This document shows positions 1 to 7,170 of a DNA stretch of 10,750 nt, piece by piece. The notes below the pieces were generated by a model, which ran no database searches, was not told where the DNA came from, and saw nothing but the letters and a program-made list of their open reading frames with translations. Each line of letters opens with the position of its first letter. Positions within the stretch are counted from its first letter, which is position 1. A program made the translations under genes and the position numbers. The stretch comes from Richelia sp. UBA3308 (GTDB lineage Bacteria > Cyanobacteriota > Cyanobacteriia > Cyanobacteriales > Nostocaceae): positions 1-10,750 of the forward strand of contig DESS01000258.1 in assembly GCA_002361335.1 (NCBI GenBank), in the 5' to 3' direction.

Positions 1-27
1 TATATTTCCCAAAATTGCTCTTAATTT

Positions 28-74
28 CCAATGCCCAATGCCCAATGCCCAATGCCCAATGCCCAATGCCCAAT
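28..74. repeat. CCAATGC heptamer tandem array (STRR-like)
   Basis: Six perfect tandem copies of the 7-base unit CCAATGC plus a five-base partial copy. It passes directly into two copies of ATTCTAA (73-86) that reach the start codon of the RND gene. Short tandem heptamer arrays of this kind (STRR sequences) are established in filamentous cyanobacteria. The same CCAATGC word reappears as the arms of the hairpin after rplL at 10666-10703. Confidence 0.9.
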
Positions 75-86
75 TCTAAATTCTAA

Positions 87-3000
87 ATGGCTAATTTAAG
101 TATCAGCACAATTTCCATCCGCAGGCACATCGGTACTCTGATGTTAACTTTGGCGGTGATTGTTTTAGGTGTGTTTTTTATTATTAGATTGCCAGTAGAT
201 TTATTGCCATCAATTACTTATCCCCGAATTGGCGTGCGGGTAGAAATTCCCGGAGTTTCACCAGAGGTTGGTGTTGAGGAAGTTACTAAACCTTTAGAAT
301 CAGCTTTTGCAGCTACTGAAGGAGTAATACAGGTATATTCACAAACTCGTGAAGGGAGAATTAGCTTAAATTTATTTTTCCAACCGGGAGGGGATATCGA
401 TCAAGCCCTTAATGATGCCACGGCGGCGTTTAATCGGGCAAGAAGTAGGCTACCAGATACTATTGAATCACCACGTATCTTTAAATTCGATCCTTCTCAA
501 TCACCAGTTTATGAATTTGCCTTAACTTCGCCAACTTTGCAAGGTGTCGATTTACGAGTATTTGCTGAAGAAGAATTAGCCAGGGAATTGGGAGTCGTTG
601 CGGGAGTTGCTGGCGTTGATGTATCGGGAGGAGTTGAAGAAGAAGTCAGAATCAACATCGATCTAAATCGTTTACAAGCCTTGGGAATCAGTTTAACTGA
701 CGTACTTAATGAATTAAGAAATCGCAATCAAGATATTTCTGGGGGAAGAATTTTAGGGGAAAATTCTGAACCTTTAACTCGTACAGTTGGGCGTTTTCAA
801 AATGCCGATGAAATTAAAAATCTTTCTTTTACAATAACTTCTCCCTCTTCTCAATCTTCTAATCGAATTTATTTACGGGATTTTGCACAAGTCATTGATG
901 ATACAGAGCAACAAAGACTTTCCGTCTTACTAAATAAACAACCGGCGGTAAAAATTAGTATTCAAAAACAACCCGATGCTAATACTATAAATGTTGTAGA
1001 TGGTGTTAAAAAACAACTTGCAGAACTTAAAAAAGCTGGAATTATTCCTCAAGAAACCCTGTTAACAACGACTTTAGATGAATCCCAATTTATACGTAAT
1101 TCCATCAATAACGTTACCACATCAGGATTAATCGGCACCGCATTAGCCGCGATCGCAGTTTTAGTTTTTTTAGGTTCATTACGGCAAACTTTTATTATAG
1201 TCTTAGCAATTCCCCTAGCAACTTTCGCCGCCATTATTTTAATGGGAATATTTGGATTATCATTAAATGTTTTTAGTTTGGGTGGTTTAGCATTAGGCGT
1301 TGGTATTGTGGTCGATAACTCCATCGTTATGTTGGAAAATATTGCTAAAGGAATGGACAAGGGGATAAGGAGACAAGGGGATAAGGAGACAAGGGAATGT
1401 GAAGATTCATTATCGTCACTCTCTTATAGAGGTAGCAGTATTAAGTCTCTACAATACTCAATGCCTATTCACGGGGAGCGTGGCGGCGTAGCCCAACCAA
1501 TGCCGATTTCATTAATCAAACAAGCTGAAGAAAGCAGCCGGGAAGTAGAATCAGCAATAATAGCTTCTACAAGTACGAATTTAGTTGTAGTGCTACCATT
1601 TTTGTTAATTGGTGGATTGATTTCGCTGTTATTTAACGAATTGATTCTTACTATTAGCTTTGCTGTGGCGGCTTCCATATTAATTGCTGTTACCGTCGTA
1701 CCAATGCTGACTTCCCGAATGTTAGCGTGGCGTTATTCTAGTAAAATTAATCAATTTTGGCTTTTAAAAGAATTTAATCACCGTTTCGATGCCGCAACCA
1801 AACTATACGGCAATATATTACATAAAATAGTACATTTTCGTTTCCTAACTATTCTTGTAACAATTCTGTTTCTTAGCGGTAGCAGTTTGTGGATGATACC
1901 CCAAATAAAAACGGAAATTTTACCTCGCATTAATACCGGAAGAGCGATTTTATTCGCCTCCTTTCCTGCCGGTACACCTTTAGAAATAAATCAAAAAGTT
2001 ATGGTTGCTGTGGATGATATTCTCCTCAAACAACCAGAAACCGAATATGTATTTTCCACAGTAGGTGGCTTTATATTTAGTAGCACTACCATCGAAAATC
2101 CCCTACGAAGTTCTAGTAATATAACCTTGAAACCCGGTACTAATATAGAATCTTATGTAGAAACAGTCAGCAAGGAATTTAACAAACTTAATTTAGCCGG
2201 AATTCGTTTGCGACTTTTTCCCGGTAGAGTGCGGGGTTTAATTCTGAATAATTCACCCGTGCGTGGTGGCGATATTGATATAATTCTCCAAGGAGAAAAT
2301 CAAACCAGCTTACAACGAGCAGGAAGACAAATTCTCCAAGCTTTAGATGAACAAGTAACATCCGCAAGATTTCGTCCCGATGCCGATAAACCCCAACCGG
2401 AAATTCAAATTCGCCCTGATTGGGAAAGAGTTGCTGCTTTAGGATTAACTACTCAAGATATTGGAGATACCATTAGCACTGCAATTCAAGGAAGCGTACC
2501 TACTCGGTTGCAAAGAGGCGATCGCTTAGTGGATGTAAGAGTACAATTAGATGAAGCATCAGTACAAACTACTTCACAATTAGAAAGATTGCCGTTATTT
2601 GTCGATAATAATTATCAAGTACGTCTGAGTGATGTCGCAACCATTGTCAAAGGTAGAGCACCGGGAGAAATTCAACGAATCAATCAGCGTCAAGTATTTA
2701 TAATTGTCGGTAATTTAAGTAAAGGGGCAAACTTGAGTCAAGCATTAACTGAGGTAAATAACGTTATTGATAATTTAGAATTACCCCCAGGCGTGCGCGT
2801 GTTACCTAGTTATAGTGCCCAATCCAATCAACAACTACAAAATTCTCTACGGTTATTAGGAGGATTAGCCGCCTTCTTAGTCTTTGTAGTTATGGCAGTA
2901 CAATACAATTCCCTCGTCGATCCTTTAATCATCATGTTTACCATGCCTTTAGCATTAGCTGGGGGTATTTTCGGACTTTACATTACCCAAACAGCCATTG

Positions 3001-3359
3001 GTGCCACAGTAATAGTTGGTGCAGTCTTATTAGTAGGAATTGTCGTTAATAATGCCATCGTCATGGTGGAATTAGCAAATCAAATTCGTCAAAACCAAAA
3101 ATGCGATCGCGCTAGTGCAATATTAAAAGCCGCACCCCAACGTTTACGCCCCATATTAATGACTACAATTACCACAGTTTTAGGAATGTTTCCCTTAGCA
3201 TTGGGAATTGGTGAAGGTTCGGAATTTTTACAACCCTTGGGTGTTGTCGTGTTTTCTGGTTTATCTTTAGCGACAGTACTAACCTTATTTATTATTCCTT
3301 GCTTTTATATTTCCCTACACGATTTATTTGCTGGGAAATTTATAACAATTAGGAATTAG
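87..3359 (+). CDS. RND-family efflux transporter permease subunit (HAE type)
   Basis: Inner-membrane proton-driven efflux pump of the AcrB/RND superfamily, expected to work as a trimer with a periplasmic adaptor and an outer-membrane channel, neither of which is in the window. At 1090 residues it shows the two-fold RND layout: TM1 about 12-34, a large periplasmic loop, TM2-TM6 about 345-542, TM7 about 584-605, a second periplasmic loop, then TM8-TM12 from about 924. TM4 carries VVDNSIVMLEN (D410, N411) and TM10 carries VVNNAIVMVE (N988, N989), so the AcrB-type Asp-Asp/Lys relay is only partly present; this resembles HAE-type rather than heavy-metal CzcA pumps. The start is fixed by an in-frame TAA at 84-86 immediately before ATG; no Shine-Dalgarno sequence is visible. 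Residues about 423-478 look like an in-frame insertion of genomic repeats. Substrate unknown. Family call is secure, subfamily less so. Confidence 0.93.
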   Translation: MANLSISTISIRRHIGTLMLTLAVIVLGVFFIIRLPVDLLPSITYPRIGVRVEIPGVSPEVGVEEVTKPLESAFAATEGVIQVYSQTREGRISLNLFFQPGGDIDQALNDATAAFNRARSRLPDTIESPRIFKFDPSQSPVYEFALTSPTLQGVDLRVFAEEELARELGVVAGVAGVDVSGGVEEEVRINIDLNRLQALGISLTDVLNELRNRNQDISGGRILGENSEPLTRTVGRFQNADEIKNLSFTITSPSSQSSNRIYLRDFAQVIDDTEQQRLSVLLNKQPAVKISIQKQPDANTINVVDGVKKQLAELKKAGIIPQETLLTTTLDESQFIRNSINNVTTSGLIGTALAAIAVLVFLGSLRQTFIIVLAIPLATFAAIILMGIFGLSLNVFSLGGLALGVGIVVDNSIVMLENIAKGMDKGIRRQGDKETRECEDSLSSLSYRGSSIKSLQYSMPIHGERGGVAQPMPISLIKQAEESSREVESAIIASTSTNLVVVLPFLLIGGLISLLFNELILTISFAVAASILIAVTVVPMLTSRMLAWRYSSKINQFWLLKEFNHRFDAATKLYGNILHKIVHFRFLTILVTILFLSGSSLWMIPQIKTEILPRINTGRAILFASFPAGTPLEINQKVMVAVDDILLKQPETEYVFSTVGGFIFSSTTIENPLRSSSNITLKPGTNIESYVETVSKEFNKLNLAGIRLRLFPGRVRGLILNNSPVRGGDIDIILQGENQTSLQRAGRQILQALDEQVTSARFRPDADKPQPEIQIRPDWERVAALGLTTQDIGDTISTAIQGSVPTRLQRGDRLVDVRVQLDEASVQTTSQLERLPLFVDNNYQVRLSDVATIVKGRAPGEIQRINQRQVFIIVGNLSKGANLSQALTEVNNVIDNLELPPGVRVLPSYSAQSNQQLQNSLRLLGGLAAFLVFVVMAVQYNSLVDPLIIMFTMPLALAGGIFGLYITQTAIGATVIVGAVLLVGIVVNNAIVMVELANQIRQNQKCDRASAILKAAPQRLRPILMTTITTVLGMFPLALGIGEGSEFLQPLGVVVFSGLSLATVLTLFIIPCFYISLHDLFAGKFITIRN
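1353..1520 (+). repeat. Repeat-derived in-frame insertion inside the RND gene
   Basis: Between the conserved TM4 end (MLENIAKG) and the pre-TM5 helix (QAEESSREVESAIIAST) lie about 55 extra codons of low-conservation character. The DNA has two and a half copies of a 16-base tandem repeat, GACAAGGGGATAAGGA (1356-1395), then unrelated filler. At 1473-1494 comes a GC-rich element beginning GGGGAGCGTGG and ending GCGTAGCCC, resembling dispersed repeats of cyanobacterial intergenic DNA, flanked by two CAATGCC words. A 16-base unit is not a multiple of three, so the copies are read in different frames, yet the gene as a whole stays open. Insertion borders are inferred from memory of the family, not from an alignment. 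Confidence 0.7.
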
Positions 3360-3490
3360 GGGTTGAAAACTGATAAATATTTACCTTTTTAAACCCCTTT
3401 GTTTGTATAACTAGCTTCACACAAAATTGGTCTCAGAAGCAAAAAGATATAATTACCAATACCATTTATTTATAAACATGCTCCAAATTC

Positions 3491-3546
3491 AGCCCACCTT
3501 GGGTGGGCTTTGTTGAATTAGCCACAGCCTAAAAGGCTGTGGGCTA
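3491..3546. terminator. Two tandem hairpins between convergent genes
   Basis: The first hairpin has an 8-bp stem, AGCCCACC (3491-3498) with GGTGGGCT (3502-3509), and a three-base loop. The second has a 9-bp stem, CCACAGCCT (3522-3530) with AGGCTGTGG (3534-3542), an AAA loop, and three further outer pairs past a bulged G3543. On the + strand the second is followed by TTTAGCTCTTTTTA, reasonable for Rho-independent termination of the RND gene. On the - strand, where the GT4 gene ends at 3570, the poly-T tract is poor. The spacer 3360-3490 shows nothing else that I can name. Confidence 0.6.
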
Positions 3547-3569
3547 TTTAGCTCTTTTTATTTTCACTT

Positions 3570-4631
3570 TTAACCTTTTACCAATTCTTGATAAACTGTC
3601 AAAGTTTCCTGACAAACGCGGTTAACATTCAAACGTTCCAGATTTTGACTGGCTCGATTTTTCCATTCATTCAATTTAGTTGAATCATTAAGCAATGTTG
3701 TCAAACTATTTGCTAATGCTTGATTATCTTGCACTGGTATTAACACCCCAGCTTCCCCATAATCCAAAGCTTCAGGAATTCCGTCAACGTCAGTAGCAAT
3801 AATTGCACAGCCTGCTTCACGAGCTTCTGAAAGCACCAAAGGACAAGGATCCCGAAAAGAGGCGAGAACAAATATATCTGATGAGTTTAAGTAGCGCTGT
3901 GGTTGTGGCTGATAACCTTCAAAATGAATTCGGTTAGCACAACTTAATTCTTTTGCTTGTAATTCAAAAAGTTCCTTATCAGGACCATTTCCTATGATAT
4001 AAAGATGAGCTTGGGGAAATACGTCTGTAATTTGCTCAAAAGCATTTATCAATACAGTAATACCTTTACGTTGATACATTCCGGCAACGGTAATAATTGC
4101 TGGATTGGATAATTGTATATATTCAGATTTAATTTCTACGGGATTACGCGGACTTCCTAAGGTTCCATTACAAATAACTCGTAATTTTTTTTCAGAAATA
4201 CCTCGTCGTGCCATATTTTTGGCAACAGCTTCACTAACAGCAATTACCCTATCAGCTAAACCCATTAATATACTTTGGCGCTGAAACTCGTTGTGTACTG
4301 TAGAAACTAAACCATAATCATTTCCAATTCTCAAAGCACTTGCTAATACCATTCCTGTAATCATATGAGCATGAACGATATCTGGCTGAAAATCTTTGAT
4401 AATCTGTCGATAAATTATTCCTGCTTTGACAATATTTAATGGTGTTCTTTTTTGATTTAATTTGTAATGTTTAACACCATATTTATTCAGTAATATTTCA
4501 TACTCTCCACCGTTAGAAACCACTGCCACATTATGACCATCTTTAGCTTGTAAACAAGCAATATCTACAGCAACATTAACAATGCCGTTACCCAATTTAT
4601 GGATATCGTTGAGGATATGTATTATTTTCAT
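3570..4631 (-). CDS. Glycosyltransferase family 4 (GT-B fold)
   Basis: Probable retaining glycosyltransferase moving a sugar from a nucleotide-sugar donor to an unidentified cell-surface acceptor; cytoplasmic, with no signal peptide or membrane helix seen. At 353 residues it has normal GT4 length. The N-terminal half has a Gly-rich start (about 14-20) and PDIVHAHM (83-90), a hallmark of the acceptor-side Rossmann domain. The C-terminal donor domain has AGMYQRKG (183-190), YIIGNGPDKEL (211-221) and the nucleotide-binding stretch around 259-274. The EX7E motif appears as D261-X7-E269, with Asp in the first position. The chosen ATG begins MKIIHILND, a typical first beta strand. A TATAAT sequence lies on this strand at 4650-4645, only 13 bases before the ATG, with no convincing -35. 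The GT2 gene lies upstream on the same strand, 394 bases away, so co-transcription is possible but unproven. Confidence 0.9.
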   Translation of the reverse strand: MKIIHILNDIHKLGNGIVNVAVDIACLQAKDGHNVAVVSNGGEYEILLNKYGVKHYKLNQKRTPLNIVKAGIIYRQIIKDFQPDIVHAHMITGMVLASALRIGNDYGLVSTVHNEFQRQSILMGLADRVIAVSEAVAKNMARRGISEKKLRVICNGTLGSPRNPVEIKSEYIQLSNPAIITVAGMYQRKGITVLINAFEQITDVFPQAHLYIIGNGPDKELFELQAKELSCANRIHFEGYQPQPQRYLNSSDIFVLASFRDPCPLVLSEAREAGCAIIATDVDGIPEALDYGEAGVLIPVQDNQALANSLTTLLNDSTKLNEWKNRASQNLERLNVNRVCQETLTVYQELVKG

Positions 4632-5025
4632 TAAGATACTGTCAATTATAGTAAATAGTTAAGTTGATTTTAAGCATTTTTTTTGATTCAGTAACTATTC
4701 TTATTAAAATTTTTACTAATACTTTAATACATATTTAATACTTAAGTTAAAAATTTATATATTTGACTTACTTTGAAGAACTTTTTGCTTTCTTAAATTT
4801 AAGATACCATCTATCATGTATGCTAAATAACCAAATATCGACATATTTTTATATATTTACCATAAGAAAATTTTTTACAAATGTTTGATGAACACAGTTA
4901 TAATAGTTAATTTATATTAAATATCTCTACCTGAAGAAATACAGTACATTACAGCCAATGTATTTTTTTTACTATTCATAATTCTGTGGTCAGACTACTA
5001 AATGGTTAAATATTATTATTAATTA
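4632..5025. other. AT-rich spacer between the two glycosyltransferase genes
   Basis: These 394 bases hold no reading frame of useful length and no recognisable RNA gene. Composition is strongly AT with many homopolymer tracts. The only ordered element is a perfect 14-base palindrome, TCTTAAATTTAAGA, at 4791-4804. No GC-rich terminator hairpin follows the GT2 stop codon at 5026. Confidence 0.75.
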
Positions 5026-5988
5026 TTATTCAAGTAAGACGATTTTACGTAAATCAGAACTGTGTAAATTTCCACGACGTGCTAATGGTGAAGCAAGTAG
5101 AAGTCGCCAAGCAGTTAAAGATAAAACAGAAGCATCTACTAACTGGAAAAAATTCTTCATCTTTTTTTGCTTCAAGGCTACTATTGCCCAATGCAACTTC
5201 AAGTATTTTTTTATATCATCAAAGGCCGGAATTTGGCAGCGGTACTTTTCATTGACTAAAGCGTAAATCTTTTCCTTCATTAAAATATTAGTATTTAAAC
5301 GCTTTTGCAGAAAAATTTTTTGGTCATATCCTCCAGACCAAATTGTTCGGTATGCTAAACACTGATTTAAGAAAATAGCATCTCCAAACTGAGCAATACG
5401 AATCCAAGAATCAATATCATCGCAGCCAGTTAATTTAATATCCCATCCACCGCTTTTAAAAAAAGCTTCACGACTACAAGCCACTTGAACCGGCGTGCCA
5501 AATGGTAATCTTTCCAAAAGCATACCGTAATGAATATCCCCTTGAGGAATATAAAAAGCTAAACCCGGACCTAGTACTGGTGTACGTCTTACTTCTACCT
5601 CATATTGATTCACCTGAGCTGCAATACAAGAAATGATTACAGCCCCCTTACAAAGGGCGATCGCTCGTTGCATTTGCTCCAGACAATTGGGAGCTAAATA
5701 ATCGTCATCATCTAAAAACTTAATCCAATCACCCTTAGCTAAAGCAATACCAGTATTTACCGTAGCAGCATGACCGGAATTAATACTATTACAAACGTAA
5801 ACTAATCGATGCTGTTGTGGTGATGGTAACTTTTCCCTTAAAAATTTAATATACTCAGCCGTACCATCAGACGAACAATCATCAGCAACAACAACTTCAC
5901 ACTCAATAGTTTGGTTAAGGGCAGAGTTGATTGCTCGTTTAAGTAAATGTAAACGGTTATAGGTTGTAATGACAACACTAATTTTCAT
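5026..5988 (-). CDS. Glycosyltransferase family 2 (GT-A fold)
   Basis: Likely inverting glycosyltransferase using a nucleotide-diphospho-sugar and a divalent metal; cytoplasmic, acceptor unknown. The 320-residue protein opens with the classic GT2 strand ISVVITTYNR (3-12), followed by the nucleotide-binding ADDCSSDGT (35-43). The metal-binding DXD region is FLDDDDYL (91-98), in the context KGDWIKFLDDDD. The segment GGWDIKLTGCDDIDSWIRIA (180-199) matches the usual GG-D-x-L-x-G-x-(E/D)-D acceptor and catalytic-base region, with D190/D191 the likely base. The N-terminal GT-A domain fills about residues 1-215; the rest is helical without obvious transmembrane segments. It is transcribed divergently from rplS and upstream of the GT4 gene, suggesting a shared role in surface glycan synthesis. 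The start ATGAAAATTAGTG gives the conserved N-terminus directly; no strong Shine-Dalgarno site is visible. Confidence 0.9.
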   Translation of the reverse strand: MKISVVITTYNRLHLLKRAINSALNQTIECEVVVADDCSSDGTAEYIKFLREKLPSPQQHRLVYVCNSINSGHAATVNTGIALAKGDWIKFLDDDDYLAPNCLEQMQRAIALCKGAVIISCIAAQVNQYEVEVRRTPVLGPGLAFYIPQGDIHYGMLLERLPFGTPVQVACSREAFFKSGGWDIKLTGCDDIDSWIRIAQFGDAIFLNQCLAYRTIWSGGYDQKIFLQKRLNTNILMKEKIYALVNEKYRCQIPAFDDIKKYLKLHWAIVALKQKKMKNFFQLVDASVLSLTAWRLLLASPLARRGNLHSSDLRKIVLLE

Positions 5989-6062
5989 ATGACCAATAGT
6001 ATAAATACAGCCCTGTTACCTACGTAGATTAAAGATAAATTGAATTTTATACAAAAAAATCT

Positions 6063-6072
6063 TGCGATCGCA
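6063..6072. repeat. HIP1 site within the palindrome TTGCGATCGCAA
   Basis: The cyanobacterial highly iterated octamer GCGATCGC (6064-6071) sits in the GT2/rplS divergent spacer. Five further copies are in coding regions at 1149, 2518, 3103, 5657 and 8997. The flanking T and A extend the palindrome. HIP1 abundance supports the cyanobacterial assignment; regulatory meaning here is unknown. Confidence 0.9.
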
Positions 6073-6104
6073 AAAATAATAGTTATAAATAAGTGGACTA
6101 AAAC

Positions 6105-6116
6105 ATCGATATCGAT
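6105..6116. promoter_or_regulatory. Palindrome ATCGATATCGAT upstream of rplS
   Basis: A perfect 12-base palindrome 35 bases before the rplS start, in the 163-base spacer between divergent genes. It could be an operator or a chance palindrome. A TATAAA at 6084-6089, with TTGCGA 15 bases upstream, is a weak promoter candidate for rplS. Confidence 0.3.
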
Positions 6117-6151
6117 TTATTATTGTTGATCGTGAGAATTTAAGACAACCC

Positions 6152-6514
6152 ATGAACGTACAACAAATAATCCGCGACATCGAAGCGGAACAACTTAAAA
6201 CAAATCTGCCTAAAATTTACGTGGGGGATACCGTAAAAGTTGGAGTAAAAATCAAAGAAGGCGAAAAATTCCGCGTACAACCCTACGAAGGAGTTGTAAT
6301 TTCCAAGCGTAATGGTGGAATTAACGAAACCATTACAGTTCGCAAAGTATTTCAAGGCGTTGGTGTGGAAAGGGTTTTTCTTGTGCATTCTCCGCGAATT
6401 GATAACATCAAAGTAATGCGTCGCGGTAAAGTACGACGTGCTAAACTTTATTATCTACGCAATCGTGTAGGTAAAGCTACTCGTATTCAGCAACGCTTTG
6501 ACCGCTCATTGTGA
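6152..6514 (+). CDS. rplS: Large ribosomal subunit protein bL19
   Basis: Ribosomal protein L19 of the 50S subunit, at the 30S-50S interface. The 120 residues match the family from end to end: an N-terminal helix (MNVQQIIRDIEAEQL), the beta-barrel core with YVGDTVKVGVKIKEGEK and RVQPYEGVVISKRNGG, the conserved TITVRKVFQGVGVERVF, and the basic C-terminal segment RRGKVRRAKLYYLRNRVGKA. Length is typical for cyanobacteria. The ATG at 6152 gives the expected N-terminus. Its position ahead of tRNA-Trp and secE fits the known cyanobacterial gene order. Certain at family level. Confidence 0.98.
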   Translation: MNVQQIIRDIEAEQLKTNLPKIYVGDTVKVGVKIKEGEKFRVQPYEGVVISKRNGGINETITVRKVFQGVGVERVFLVHSPRIDNIKVMRRGKVRRAKLYYLRNRVGKATRIQQRFDRSL

Positions 6515-6556
6515 TCCCTGCTGTAATTACCCCCCGGGGAAAAGCATTTACAGGCA

Positions 6557-6575
6557 AGCGGCTAATAATGCCGCT
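6557..6575 (+). terminator. Possible terminator hairpin after rplS
   Basis: A 6-bp stem, AGCGGC (6557-6562) with GCCGCT (6570-6575), and a seven-base loop, 42 bases past the rplS stop. The following bases (CTTCGTTAAATT) are only moderately T-rich, so termination may be partial. A CCCCGGGG palindrome at 6532-6539 lies just upstream. Confidence 0.4.
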
Positions 6576-6598
6576 CTTCGTTAAATTCTATAAACAAG

Positions 6599-6628
6599 TT
6601 GATCGAAAATGCCATAATTGAGTTAAAC
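6599..6628 (+). promoter_or_regulatory. Weak candidate promoter for tRNA-Trp
   Basis: TTGATC (6599-6604) and TTAAAC (6623-6628) are separated by 18 bases and lie about 40 bases before the tRNA. Match to the sigma-70 consensus is partial; placement is the main support. Confidence 0.25.
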
Positions 6629-6667
6629 TAATAAACACTGGCAGAAAAATCATCATTAAAAGCTTGT

Positions 6668-6740
6668 GCGCTCTTAGTTCAGTTGGTAGAACGCAGGTCT
6701 CCAAAACCTGATGTCGGGGGTTCGAGTCCTCCAGGGCGCG
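6668..6740 (+). tRNA. trnW: tRNA-Trp (anticodon CCA)
   Basis: A full cloverleaf can be drawn by hand. The acceptor stem is GCGCTCT with AGGGCGC (one G-U pair) and the D stem is GTTC with GAAC. The anticodon stem CAGGT/ACCTG encloses the loop CTCCAAA with anticodon CCA. The T stem GGGGG/CCTCC carries loop TTCGAGT, and the discriminator base is G, as expected for tryptophan. The 3' CCA is not encoded, so it must be added after transcription. Location between rplS and secE is usual in cyanobacteria. Confidence 0.97.
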
Positions 6741-6745
6741 CTCTC

Positions 6746-6824
6746 AAATAAAATGCAGCCCGAAAGCTTTGCAGTTTTGACTGCAAAATCAGTGATAACT
6801 GAAAATTTCGGGTTGATTTTATTT
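6746..6824. other. 79-base inverted-repeat element, predicted three-way RNA junction
   Basis: The outer stem pairs 6746-6754 with 6816-6824 (AAATAAAAT/ATTTTATTT, 9 bp). After a bulged G6755 it continues as 6756-6765 with 6806-6815 (10 bp, one G-U). Inside are two perfect hairpins: TTTGCAG (6768-6774) with CTGCAAA (6781-6787), six-base loop; and TCAGT (6789-6793) with ACTGA (6798-6802), loop GATA. The A-rich and T-rich outer flanks and CCCGAAA/TTTCGGG core would allow it to act as a bidirectional terminator between tRNA-Trp and secE. A small mobile repeat is an alternative. Confidence 0.65.
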
Positions 6825-6937
6825 ATATGGCAGCTTTAGTTTTATATATTATAGAAAATGGTCTAATTTTAAAGCTGTTACTATTGATGGAGACCTTGGT
6901 ATAACAAAAATATAAGGATTGGGGGAGAGTTTTGACA

Positions 6938-7162
6938 GTGGCCAAAAAGAACGAAGTGCAAATGCAAGAATACAGTAGCGGGTTTAATGTTGGCAACTTC
7001 TTCAAAGGAACCAAAGAAGAATTTGAAAAAGTCGTTTGGCCAAGTCGAAAACAGCTCGTGAGTGAATCGGCAGCCGTGCTGTTAATGGTAACCCTTTCCG
7101 CTACAGTGATATTTTTTGTAGATAAATTATTTTCTTGGGCAGCAACAGTAATATTCAAATGA
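6938..7162 (+). CDS. secE: Preprotein translocase subunit SecE
   Basis: Small essential subunit of the SecYEG channel; in cyanobacteria it serves plasma and probably thylakoid membranes. With the GTG at 6938 the protein is 74 residues, close to usual. It has a variable N-terminus, the conserved amphipathic segment FFKGTKEEFEKVVWPSRKQL (21-40) including the VWPSR signature (33-37), and one transmembrane helix at about 44-64 (AAVLLMVTLSATVIFFV). A TTG at 6932 would add two residues. I prefer GTG because it yields MAKKNE and lies about 10 bases from the purine-rich GGGGGAG (6921-6927). It is followed by nusG after 167 bases, the pairing found in most bacteria. Confidence 0.94.
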   Translation: MAKKNEVQMQEYSSGFNVGNFFKGTKEEFEKVVWPSRKQLVSESAAVLLMVTLSATVIFFVDKLFSWAATVIFK

Positions 7163-7170
7163 TCGAAGTA

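Noticed and set aside
28..74. The regular heptamer arrays could be taken for a CRISPR array.
   Set aside because: The unit is seven bases with no spacers between copies, and no cas gene is present; these are simple tandem repeats.
87..3359. The RND gene might be a pseudogene because of the odd repeat-like linker.
   Set aside because: The frame is open throughout, both halves keep all expected motifs and transmembrane segments, and the extra segment lies in a cytoplasmic loop.
6884..6905. TTGATG and TATAAC upstream of secE as a promoter.
   Set aside because: The spacing is only ten bases, too short for a sigma-70 promoter, and no better -35 lies at the right distance.
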